Part shown: positions 8,471-16,876 of the stretch, piece by piece
Layout of the letters: each line of letters starts with the position of its first letter
How positions within the stretch are numbered: position 1 is the first letter of the stretch
Assembly: GCA_009746045.1 (NCBI GenBank)
Contig: RPFO01000359.1
Location: forward strand, 177,683 to 241,682
Source: Mesostigma viride
Taxonomy: Eukaryota; Streptophyta; Mesostigmatophyceae; Mesostigmatales; Mesostigmataceae
DNA length: 64,000 bases
Reading direction: 5' to 3'
Translations under genes and position numbers: made by a program
Notes under the pieces: generated by a model
Database searches by the model: none
What the model saw: only the letters and a program-made list of their open reading frames with translations
What the model was told of the DNA's origin: nothing

Positions 8471-9010
8471 ATGACTAAGTGCACTTCTCTCACATCCAAG
8501 GGCCTCAGGTGCCGCCGCCCCGCCTCAGGTGCCTGCCATGGTCGGTGCGCCGCGCACAGGGTGCGCGCGTCCAGCACCGAGGCCCAGAACACCTGGGAAC
8601 GGGGCGAGGAAGCGGTCAGCGCGCCGAATCGGCGCAGGCCTCGTCCGGCCTCCCCCCCGCAGATGCAGACGCTCCTCAGGGGCGGCGCCCCGGTGATGCC
8701 CCCTCCGCAGTCGAGAACGGCGGGGGTCTTCCCACCCTACGCGCCACTGCCGCCGCCGCCGTTGACCGCGCAGGAAGCGAATGACCGCATGGCGGAAATG
8801 ATCCACTCGTGGGGGCCGGCTGGCCCGTTCAAACTTCCTCCGCCCGAAGAAGACACCTACGGGTACCAGGCGGGGGGCACCCTTCTGGTTGGGCCCCAAA
8901 CGAGCTTCCCAGAGCTGCCGCGTGTCAGGTACCGCCTGCACGAGGCGGGCGCTCCACGCGGAATCCGCAGGGGCAAGGTCAGGACTAAGGGCAGCAGCGT
9001 GAGGAGGTGA
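8471..9010 (+). CDS. Cys/His-motif protein with a Pro-rich body
   Basis: 179 residues. The first 30 carry the complete motif C-TSLTSKGLRC-RRPASGACHGRC-AAH (C-x6-G-x2-C ... C-x3-C-x2-H). This is the same putative zinc-binding segment as the N-terminus of the 10546 gene and the 2290 gene. The rest is low complexity, with poly-Pro around residue 95 and a basic C-terminus, so it is probably disordered. It starts 38 bp after the P-loop gene on the same strand. Confidence 0.5.
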   Translation: MTKCTSLTSKGLRCRRPASGACHGRCAAHRVRASSTEAQNTWERGEEAVSAPNRRRPRPASPPQMQTLLRGGAPVMPPPQSRTAGVFPPYAPLPPPPLTAQEANDRMAEMIHSWGPAGPFKLPPPEEDTYGYQAGGTLLVGPQTSFPELPRVRYRLHEAGAPRGIRRGKVRTKGSSVRR

Positions 9011-9039
9011 TCGATACTATAACCTCATCATACTGATGT

Positions 9040-9807
9040 ATGGAACGTGACAGACGCCAGCACACCATGGACGAGCTCGTGCGCAAGTACAACGACCAGA
9101 GCGCCTACGTGGCCGCGAGCGCCGGACGGACCTTCCGCCCCGTGCCCCTCGCCCGGGCCGCCCGGGCCTGGACGGGCAGGTGCAGCAGGTGCGCCAGCCC
9201 CATCTCCCTGCGAGACCGCTCGGCCGTGTTCGGCCGCCCCGGCGCGTGGACCTGCTGGCCCTGCGCCCGCCTGCCCCTCGCCCCCCTCTTCGACGAGCTG
9301 GTGGAGGCCAGGGACAGGGCGCGCAGGTGCGGCCTGCCCAGGCCCGTGAAGGCAGACTCCGGCATACGCCCCCCGCCCATCCGCAGGCCGACGGGCGTGC
9401 GCCCCGCCGCGTGGGCGCGCGCAGAGAAGATGGCCAGGAACGCCAACGCGCGCATGCGGGCCGACGGGGCCAGGCCGTGTCTGGGCACCCCGCACGTCAC
9501 GGCGCTCTACCGCTCGCTCCTGCGCCGACCGCGGTGCGCCCTGTGTCGCAAGCCGCTGGACATCGGACCCCGCGCCAGGAAGGGGGACCGCCCCTCGCTC
9601 GACAGGCGCGACCCGGCCGACAGGAGCTACTGCGGGCGGAACGCGGCCCTGCTGTGCTTCGCCTGCAACCACGCAAAGCGCCTGCGCGACGGACTGCGCC
9701 TCTACCGCCTGCGTCTCCGCCGCGCAGGCTGTCGCTCGGGGGGTGAATGTAAAGAGGCGATTCGGTCTCCTCGAGATCCTCGGGATCGCTCCCATGATAG
9801 TACGTAG
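9040..9807 (+). CDS. HNH-like endonuclease with an extra zinc-binding module
   Basis: 255 residues from the ATG at 9040. An N-terminal treble-clef-like module (GRCSRCASPI, then WTCWPC) precedes an HNH-like core near residues 165-215: RCALCRKPLD, SLDRRDPADRSYCGRNAALLCFACNHAK. The sequence S-L-D-R ... N-x3-L-x-C-x2-C-N-x-A-K is the common HNH/zinc-finger nuclease arrangement, with the first His position replaced. The protein at 11889 has the same two-module layout. The C-terminal ~20 residues run into the antisense gene ending at 9497. A one-base change in the G6 run at ~9740 would end the protein at 9746, so its true end is uncertain. It could act as a homing or recombination nuclease in the viral block. 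Confidence 0.55.
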   Translation: MERDRRQHTMDELVRKYNDQSAYVAASAGRTFRPVPLARAARAWTGRCSRCASPISLRDRSAVFGRPGAWTCWPCARLPLAPLFDELVEARDRARRCGLPRPVKADSGIRPPPIRRPTGVRPAAWARAEKMARNANARMRADGARPCLGTPHVTALYRSLLRRPRCALCRKPLDIGPRARKGDRPSLDRRDPADRSYCGRNAALLCFACNHAKRLRDGLRLYRLRLRRAGCRSGGECKEAIRSPRDPRDRSHDST

Positions 9808-10546
9808 GCGTGGGCCCCGGGGAGGCGGATCCGGGGAGGGTGCCGGCCGCCTGCGGGCTGTCTTCCACCGCTATGGGATTGAACGGGTCCGCCCCAGAAA
9901 AGGGGTCCGGATCGCGAGGGCTGGTCCTGGCATGTCGGGGAGGGGCGTTCACTGGTTGCCGCAAGCTCGGGAGCCCCTGCGGGCTGTCTTCCACCGCTAT
10001 GGGATTGAACGGGTCCGCCCCAGAAACGGGGTCCTGATCGCGAGGTCTGGTCCTGCCAGCAGCCGGCTGTCGGGGAGGGGCGTTCACTGGTCGCCGCAAG
10101 CTCAAGACCCCGGGGCGCGTGTTGAAGTATCGGTTGATGACCATTTGCGGCGTGAGGCGGTCGGCGGCCCTTCTCCGGCTGCCGACGTTGATGGAATCGG
10201 TGAAATCGGCGTACCTGCCTCTATCCCTCCTGCTCGCCCGGATCCCGGGAATCGTGGAGGGGACGTCTGGATCGCCGTCCTCGACAACGGGCCTCTCGTA
10301 ACGATTGTGGACCTCTGCGGGATAGTAATTTTCGTATGTGGGCGAATTGAACTCGATCGGTCTCCCGTACTCGTCCACGTCGCCCGGCTGGTAGTACGCC
10401 GTGCTCGGGTCCCACTCGATGGTGTCCACGTGCATCCTCACGACGTGCGGCCGGGCCGGCGCGTGACGGTGGCGGTGACAAAGCGACCCGGCGGCGGGCC
10501 TGTTTCGGCAGCGGCCCGTGCGGGTGACGTGTCTGCATTGAGGCAT
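9497..10546 (-). CDS. Cys/His-motif protein with internal duplicated segment
   Basis: The frame is open from 10612; I chose the ATG at 10546, which begins MPQCRHVTRTGRCRNRPAAG and completes the motif with CHRHRH, parallel to the start of the 8471 protein. A long acidic/Pro-rich, probably disordered region follows. It contains a ~45-residue direct duplication (R-PVNAPPR ... GADPFNPIAVEDSPQ, twice), visible in DNA as two copies at about 9853-9955 and 9976-10095. Downstream of ~9745 the frame overlaps the HNH-like gene on the other strand and becomes Arg/Gly low complexity, so the true C-terminus is probably near 9745 with the stop lost to an indel. Confidence 0.4.
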   Translation of the reverse strand: MPQCRHVTRTGRCRNRPAAGSLCHRHRHAPARPHVVRMHVDTIEWDPSTAYYQPGDVDEYGRPIEFNSPTYENYYPAEVHNRYERPVVEDGDPDVPSTIPGIRASRRDRGRYADFTDSINVGSRRRAADRLTPQMVINRYFNTRPGVLSLRRPVNAPPRQPAAGRTRPRDQDPVSGADPFNPIAVEDSPQGLPSLRQPVNAPPRHARTSPRDPDPFSGADPFNPIAVEDSPQAAGTLPGSASPGPTPTYYHGSDPEDLEETESPLYIHPPSDSLRGGDAGGRGAVRRAGALRGCRRSTAGPRSARSSSCRPGRACRARGGPPSWRGVRCPAACDTGRTAVGAGASGRAP

Positions 10547-10859
10547 CTCGTGCTCTTTATACGCGCGTGGGAAAATTAACGCGCCACCCCGCACACTATC
10601 ACCCCCATACACATAGCGGCATGACCGGCGACGACGGCTGCACGCACGCGCCCACGAACTCGCACATCAGACGCGCCTCGGACAACCAACCCGGATGCAT
10701 CATGGCGCGACACTGATATGCCGAACGACGAGATTATTTTTGCGCGACCATAAACGCACGCACACCGCCAGCGGAGACTGACACGGACTTGCCACTCGTA
10801 CTCTCGATCACGGACTCGCGCGCGGGGGACAGACAATCACGCGCGGGGGGAACAGGGAA

Positions 10860-10990
10860 ACAGACAAGCACTCGGCGCGGAACGGGGGGACACGCAGGGG
10901 GGAACGGGGGAACACGCAGGGGGGACACGCTGCGGGGTCCCCAAGCACTCGGCGCGGAACGGGGGGACACGCAGGGGGGAACAGGGGGAA
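10860..10990. repeat. G-rich direct repeats
   Basis: A ~40 bp block containing ACTCGGCGCGGAACGGGGGG and GACACGCAGGGGGG occurs twice, 76 bp apart, with partial copies between. No gene is seen in 10560-11060. Confidence 0.6.
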
Positions 10991-11344
10991 AAGAGGGGGT
11001 CACTCACGCAGTTGCTGGGAAGGGTTTAGGGGTGCCTTAGCCACGGTGAAAGCCACCCTAAAGCCTTCCCAGCAACTACGTGAGCTACCCCCCAGAGCCT
11101 CTGCAGCCCCCAGTCCCCCTGGACCCCCTAGACCCCCTAGACCCCTTGGACCCCCCGGAGCCCCCGGTCCGAACAGAAGTCCTGTAATCTCCACCGCCGC
11201 CGTCGCCTGTCCCGGCCCCGGGAGGCGGCGAAGGGGCAAACGAGGGGGAGAAGGTAATCCACCTCCGACCGGCGAGAGGGGCCGGAGAGGCCCCGCCGAT
11301 TTCGCTCGCCCCCCGCCCCGGCCCTCCCGATGGGCGACGCTTGC

Positions 11345-11499
11345 TTGGATTCTCTTGCACTACTTCTTTTTTAGACTCTTTCAAAAATAATTATATGGGT
11401 AATGAAAAATTGCAAAGGGTATAGGCTATATATAGGGCTATATATACAGGAATAATATTTCCCGGGGTGGCTGAAAAAGAAGTCGTGCACGAGAATCCA
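11345..11499. repeat. AT-rich element with inverted half-sites, copy B
   Basis: It begins TTGGATTCTCTTGCACTACT followed by a T run. It ends with GAAAAAGAAGTCGTGCAC and then GAGAATCCA. The centre holds TATATATAGG-type sequence. It lies between the minus-strand gene starting at 10546 and the plus-strand gene starting at 11889, so a bidirectional promoter is possible. The flanks repeat CACCTCCGA and TTCGCTCGCCCCCCG in direct orientation on both sides. Confidence 0.6.
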
Positions 11500-11699
11500 C
11501 TCCACCTCCGATGGTCGGGGGCGGCGGGAGAGGTGGCGGCAGGTTCGCTCGCCCCCCGTCCCGGGTCCGTCGCGCCCCGAGTCTGGATGTGTTTGAAACG
11601 TCCTTTTCCCTCCTGGAGGGGCGGCGCGGGCGGGTGGGGGGTCGAGGGTGGATGAGAATGCGTGGTTTCGGTCGGGCTTCTTTTGGGCTCGGATCCGTT

Positions 11700-11880
11700 C
11701 CAGTCTGCGTCCCGGCGCCCCCCGGGCCGGGGTTGGGAGGGGGTTGCGCTCGCCCCCCGGGACGGCCGTGTGGGTGGTCCGCTACCCTGGGCCCGGCGAC
11801 CCTGAGTAAGTGACGGGTGCAAGTCTACGTCCCGGCGCCCCCCGGGCCGGGGTTAAGAGGGGGCTGCGCTTACGGGGGAG
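11700..11880. repeat. GC-rich direct repeat pair before the HNH-like gene
   Basis: A ~45 bp block beginning GTCCCGGCGCCCCCCGGGCC occurs at about 11708 and 11829, 121 bp apart. The mirror copies lie in the right arm at about 14420-14600. Confidence 0.6.
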
Positions 11881-11888
11881 GGAATAAA

Positions 11889-12818
11889 ATGTGGGGGTAC
11901 GATAACAGCGGCGACGGGCGAGAAACGGAGATGGCAACCCCGGAGTTCTACGTGACGAACGACGCGGAGGACAAGTGGCGCCAGAGGGTGGGGTCTTCGG
12001 TGCAGACCTTCAACTCTGCCCTGCGGTACAAGTGCGCGAAGACGGGGAGGGGGTTCAAGCGTTTCCGCGAGTCGAAGGCCCGCGACATGTGGGACGGCAA
12101 GTGCGCCAAGTGCGCGACCCCGATCCGCTTCCACTCGTCGGAGGAGGTCCCCCGCATGGGGATCCTGGTGCGTTATCTGGTCCCGGACGGCGCGGGGCTG
12201 TCTCTGACCGAGTCGGCGACGGGCATGCCCCCCGAGTGGAGGTGCGGGCGTTGCAGGGTGGGCCCTCTGGAATCGGAGTACGACGAGCTGAAGCACCTCA
12301 GGATGGAGGAGGAGTACCTGCGCGCCCGGAAGGGGCTGCCCATCCCGGACGACTCCCCGCCCGTGCTGCCCTTCCCGGAGGCGGCACCGGCCGGGAAGCG
12401 GCCCAGGAGCCCTTGCCAGCATTACGGGGAGTGCCCCCCCGATGTCGACCCCGCGGTGTGGTCGCACGTGAAGAAAGCGTTCTACGGCGTGCAGTCGAGG
12501 GTGAAGAGCGACCTGCCCCTGAGCTGGCAGTCCACGCCCCACGGGGAGCGAGACCTGTCCCCGCGCCTGCTGGAGGCCGTCAGGAAACTGGAGAGCCAGG
12601 AGTGGCGCTGCGGCCACTGCGAGGGGCGGATGTCGCTGGACTCCCCTGAGCTCGCCCCGTCCCCCGACAAGACGGACACGTTCGACAGGACGTACTTCCC
12701 CGACAACTACAGGTGGCTGCACGCGGGGTGCAACCGGGCCAAAGCCGTGGACGACTCCATAGACCAGTGCAGGCGCAGGATGGCGGAGTACGAGAAGCTG
12801 CCGGACCCCGTGGAATGA
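11889..12818 (+). CDS. HNH-like zinc protein in the left palindrome arm
   Basis: I chose the ATG at 11889 (in AATAAAATG context); MATPEFY at 11931 is an alternative. About 309 residues. The N-terminal module has GKCAKCATPI and WRCGRCRVG. The C-terminal module has WRCGHCEGRMSLD, then SPDKTDTFDRTYFPDNYRWL, then HAGCNRAK. The D-(K/R)-x-D ... N-x-R-x-L-H-x2-C-N-x-A-K pattern is the HNH-like metal-binding core, and the same two-module order is found in the protein at 9040. The linker between the modules is Pro-rich. The stop is followed within 20 bp by AATAAA (12832). A second, frame-shifted copy lies inverted at 13483-14409. Confidence 0.6.
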   Translation: MWGYDNSGDGRETEMATPEFYVTNDAEDKWRQRVGSSVQTFNSALRYKCAKTGRGFKRFRESKARDMWDGKCAKCATPIRFHSSEEVPRMGILVRYLVPDGAGLSLTESATGMPPEWRCGRCRVGPLESEYDELKHLRMEEEYLRARKGLPIPDDSPPVLPFPEAAPAGKRPRSPCQHYGECPPDVDPAVWSHVKKAFYGVQSRVKSDLPLSWQSTPHGERDLSPRLLEAVRKLESQEWRCGHCEGRMSLDSPELAPSPDKTDTFDRTYFPDNYRWLHAGCNRAKAVDDSIDQCRRRMAEYEKLPDPVE

Positions 12819-12895
12819 TGAACGCCGTATGCTAATAAAGACACCCCTCGTCCAATGCCACGTGTCACCTCATCGCTAGACAGTCCCAAAGCAAA

Positions 12896-13405
12896 AAGGG
12901 CCAGCATAAGGGGCTGGTTTCAAACAGGGTGGGCCGGGTTTGACAGCATAAGAGGCTGGTTTCAAACAGGGTTCGCCAGCATAAGGGGCTGGTTTCAAAC
13001 AGGGTGGGCCGGGTTTGACAGCATAAGGGCCGGTGCGGTTACTGGAAAAAATATCTAACCCCATGGTATAGGATATACCTGAGAGTCTAGGCCCCTACCG
13101 GCCCTGTCCAGGGCCTGCCATGGGACATGTCCCCGGGACTGATCAGAAACGTTTCTGATCAGTCCCGGGGACATGTCCCATGGCAGGCCCTGGACAGGGC
13201 CGGTAGGGGCCTAGACTCTCAGGTATATCCTATACCATGGGGTTAGATATTTTTTCCAGTAACCGCACCGGCCCTTATGCTGTCAAACCCGGCCCACCCT
13301 GTTTGAAACCAGCCCCTTATGCTGGCGAACCCTGTTTGAAACCAGCCTCTTATGCTGTCAAACCCGGCCCACCCTGTTTGAAACCAGCCCCTTATGCTGG
13401 CCCTT
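12896..13405. repeat. Repeats flanking the palindrome centre
   Basis: In each arm a unit containing AGCATAAGGGGCTGGTTTCA and AACAGGGTGGGCCGGGTTTG occurs three times (12900-13030, and inverted at 13270-13402). Between them is the axis sequence, with no ORF of its own. Confidence 0.8.
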
Positions 13406-13482
13406 TTTGCTTTGGGACTGTCTAGCGATGAGGTGACACGTGGCATTGGACGAGGGGTGTCTTTATTAGCATACGGCGTTCA

Positions 13483-14409
13483 TCATTCCACGGGGTCCGG
13501 CAGCTTCTCGTACTCCGCCATCCTGCGCCTGCACTGGTCTATGGAGTCGTCCACGGCTTTGGCCCGGTTGCACCCCGCGTGCAGCCACCTGTAGTTGTCG
13601 GGGAAGTACGTCCTGTCGAACGTGTCCGTCTTGTCGGGGGACGGGGCGAGCTCAGGGGAGTCCAGCGACATCCGCCCCTCGCAGTGGCCGCAGCGCCACT
13701 CCTGGCTCTCCAGTTTCCTGACGGCCTCCAGCAGGCGCGGGGACAGGTCTCGCTCCCCGTGGGGCGTGGACTGCCAGCTCAGGGGCAGGTCGCTCTTCAC
13801 CCTCGACTGACGCCGTAGAACGCTTTCTTCACGTGCGACCACACCGCGGGGTCGACATCGGGGGGGCACTCCCCGTAATGCTGGCAAGGGCTCCTGGGCC
13901 GCTTCCCGGCCGGTGCCGCCTCCGGGAAGGGCAGCACGGGCGGGGAGTCGTCCGGGATGGGCAGCCCCTTCCGGGCGCGCAGGTACTCCTCCTCCATCCT
14001 GAGGTGCTTCAGCTCGTCGTACTCCGATTCCAGAGGGCCCACCCTGCAACGCCCGCACCTCCACTCGGGGGGCATGCCCGTCGCCGACTCGGTCAGAGAC
14101 AGCCCCGCGCCGTCCGGGACCAGATAACGCACCAGGATCCCCATGGGGGACCTCCTCCGACGAGTGGAAGCGGATCGGGGTCGCGCACTTGGCGCACTTG
14201 CCGTCCCACATGTCGCGGGCCTTCGACTCGCGGAAACGCTTGAATCCCCTCCCCGTCTTCGCGCACTTGTACCGCAGGGCAGAGTTGAAGGTCTGCACCG
14301 AAGACCCCACCCTCTGGCGCCACTTGTCCTCCGCGTCGTTCGTCACGTAGAACTCCGGGGTTGCCATCTCCGTTTCTCGCCCGTCGCCGCTGTTATCATA
14401 CCCCCACAT
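13483..14409 (-). pseudogene. Inverted copy of the HNH-like gene, two frameshifts
   Basis: Right-arm copy of the 11889-12818 gene. Relative to the left arm it lacks 2 bp near 14145 and 1 bp near 13808. The middle ~110 residues are therefore read in the wrong frame, and the frame is then restored, so both zinc modules are partly preserved. Apart from this it is almost identical to the left copy, including the AATAAA tail. Either the copy is decaying or the indels are consensus errors. Confidence 0.75.
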
Positions 14410-14798
14410 TTTATTCCCTCCCCCGTAAGCGCAGCCCCCTCTTAACCCCGGCCCGGGGGGCGCCGGGACGTAGACTTGCACCCGTCACTTACTCAGGGTC
14501 GCCGGGCCCAGGGTAGCGGACCACCCACACGGCCGTCCCGGGGGGCGAGCGCAACCCCCTCCCAACCCCGGCCCGGGGGGCGCCGGGACGCAGACTGGAA
14601 CGGATCCGAGCCCAAAAGAAGCCCGACCGAAACCACGCATTCTCATCCACCCTCGACCCCCCACCCGCCCGCGCCGCCCCTCCAGGAGGGAAAAGGACGT
14701 TTCAAACACATCCAGACTCGGGGCGCGACGGACCCGGGACGGGGGGCGAGCGAACCTGCCGCCACCTCTCCCGCCGCCCCCGACCATCGGAGGTGGAG

Positions 14799-14953
14799 TG
14801 GATTCTCGTGCACGACTTCTTTTTCAGCCACCCCGGGAAATATTATTCCTGTATATATAGCCCTATATATAGCCTATACCCTTTGCAATTTTTCATTACC
14901 CATATAATTATTTTTGAAAGAGTCTAAAAAAGAAGTAGTGCAAGAGAATCCAA
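14799..14953. repeat. AT-rich element with inverted half-sites, copy B-prime
   Basis: Mirror image of copy B, in the right arm of the palindrome. Confidence 0.75.
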
Positions 14954-15231
14954 GCAAGCGTCGCCCATCGGGAGGGCCGGGGCGGGGGGCGAGCGAAATC
15001 GGCGGGGCCTCTCCGGCCCCTCTCGCCGGTCGGAGGTGGATTACCTTCTCCCCCCTCGTTTGCCCCTTCGCCGCCTCCCGGGGCCGGGACAGGCGACGGC
15101 GGCGGTGGAGATTACAGGACTTCTGTTCGGACCGGGGGCTCCGGGGGGTCCAAGGGGTCTAGGGGGTCTAGGGGGTCCAGGGGGACTGGGGGCTGCAGAG
15201 GCTCTGGGGGGGTAGCTCACGTAGTTGCTGG

Positions 15232-15232
<1 letters not shown>

Positions 15233-15319
<87 letters not shown>
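15233..15319. repeat. (AAC)n microsatellite at the palindrome border
   Basis: About 29 uninterrupted AAC units, starting within two bases of the end of the right palindrome arm. Shorter AAC tracts recur at 15463-15486 and 18223-18243. Confidence 0.95.
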
Positions 15320-16275
15320 GTACAATACGACGCCCAGATTTGGAGGCGATCGTAACTAATCGTGGGATATAGACTGTCTACGCACTGTAAAGGACGTCTG
15401 GCTACCAGACGGATCCCACTGACTGACTGATACAGTAGTACTGCACAAATTCGGCGTGGGACACAACAACCACAACAACAACAACAGCACAAATTCAGTT
15501 GCAGAGTTTAACCAGCTGAGTCTACAGTACAGTACTGTACTGGAATCCACTCAATCCAGGGTCTGCCTATACGACGGTTGAATGGGCGGCGATGGTTGAT
15601 CTCACAAACACATCTCTGGCCTGCGCTGCGCTGGTTCTCTATACCTACTTTGAAGTTTCAGAATTCAGAGTGAAAATTCAGGGTTTGGGATCTCTGAGTA
15701 CTCAGTGTCCATCTCTGTCTGGCTACATTATGACCAGCGTGGGATCCAACTGACAGACTGACTGATGAGTACTTCCATTTCGCGTGCCACGTTCATCTTT
15801 TTTGGGCCTCGCATTTCCAATGAGCATCTCTTGCTGACAAAACTCCACTAAGTAGCGGGATCACCACTTATATCGCCAAGTTGCCACCCAAGTGCCCCAA
15901 CCCACTTTGGCATGGTCGCCTTGCCCGGTTGCCCCCCGAGCGTTTAGTTCCAGGCCGGGTCGGAAAATACGTGTGCGGGGTATAATACGTGGACTTAAAA
16001 TACGCGTATTATACGTGGGGGGTATAAAATACGCGGCGGTAAAATGCGCGACAGTTTTTGTGGTCCAACTGTCAGTCACCCAATTAGCACGCTCCTTGAT
16101 GATGGTCATGCAGTTCATTACAACTGAAATTTGGTGTATATGCTTATTTATTAACATCTTCCATTTATGCCCTGCAATCCTATCTGATTATGATTTGATA
16201 AATGCAGGGGGGAGCATGCTGCAACGGGAATTGTAAGGAATCAATTAATTAATTAATTGTAAGGAAAGCCATCCA
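15320..16275. other. Gene-free stretch with recurring motif
   Basis: I see no coding region. The stretch contains the recurring GCGTGGGAT/C motif followed by different short tandem repeats (15453, 15742) and palindromic TAAAATACGCGTATTATACG-type DNA at 15985-16040. (TTAA)n lies at 16240-16258. Confidence 0.5.
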
Positions 16276-16876
16276 CTATATAAATGCATGAGAGGACATA
16301 AGACACAACTTCCGAGAAGGACTAGGGGTGACGTGCCCTCCTTTGTACTGGATCATGCCGGCCACCATCTGCTTGAAAGAGGCGCTCTCAGCCGCATTGA
16401 AGGCAATGCCGTTCTCGATAAAAAGTTCGGCAGCCAGCAGCTGGACACCTTTCTCGTCGACGGGAACCAGCCATTTGGTGATGCTCAGCTGGCCTTTGCT
16501 GGGAACCGACGACAGGTCAGCCGGCGCAGCCCCTCCCATCTCCGCCATTGCCCTGTTCAAATTGTGCTGCTTCTTGGCGTCTGACTGCTGCGACTTGTTG
16601 TTATACATCCTGAGAAACTTGCTCCGGATATTCGGTGGAATTTTGTCGCAGGGTAACATCCCTTCCCCTGCGATTCCGGCAAAGTGTGCACGGACTCGGA
16701 ATACGCTGATTGCCCCCGCTCCGTATGAGAACTTCTTGTTGCAAAATGAGCAGAACTTTCGACACAAACTGCGTTTTGTTACTAACAGCATCTGTGACTG
16801 CTTCTTTCTTCTCGAGAACGAAATCCCATTCAGGCCCTTTCTTCCTCATGGCTGCAAATCGAAAATGGCTGCACAC
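16276..16876 (-). pseudogene. hAT-family transposase fragment (BED zinc finger end)
   Basis: Two overlapping minus frames together encode the N-terminus of a hAT transposase: KKGPEWDFVLEKKEAV, then (after a frame change near 16790) FCSFCNKKFSYGAGAI with a downstream RAHFAGIAG, which fits a BED zinc finger (C-x2-C ... H). A spacer and LFIENGIAFNAAESASFKQM follow, the typical hAT segment preceding the catalytic core. The coding sequence stops at 16276, so the DDE/RNase H-like core is absent. I cannot identify terminal repeats with confidence. Non-functional remnant. Confidence 0.7.

Larger units (their letters stand above)
11069..15231. repeat. Giant near-perfect palindrome (two ~2.08 kb inverted arms)
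   Basis: The left arm 11069-13150 and the right arm 13151-15231 are reverse complements with no spacer; the centre is GATCAGAAAC|GTTTCTGATC. Differences I can see are few: single substitutions near 11904 and 12054, a 2 bp loss (right arm, ~14145), a 1 bp loss (~13808) and one-base changes in G/C runs. Each arm carries an HNH-like gene, one AT-rich element (11345-11499 / 14799-14953) and a block of 42 bp-type repeats. The left boundary falls in the descending arm of a small hairpin (11011-11077). The right boundary joins an (AAC)n tract. Confidence 0.95.

Noticed and set aside
11817..11889. Upstream start (11817) for the HNH-like gene
   Set aside because: The extra 24 residues translate the GC-rich direct repeat; the ATG at 11889 follows an AT-rich leader.
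15041..15325. Poly-Cys open frame (also at 15217-15492)
   Set aside because: It is a translation of the (AAC)n microsatellite in the reverse direction (GTT/TGT/TTG repeats).
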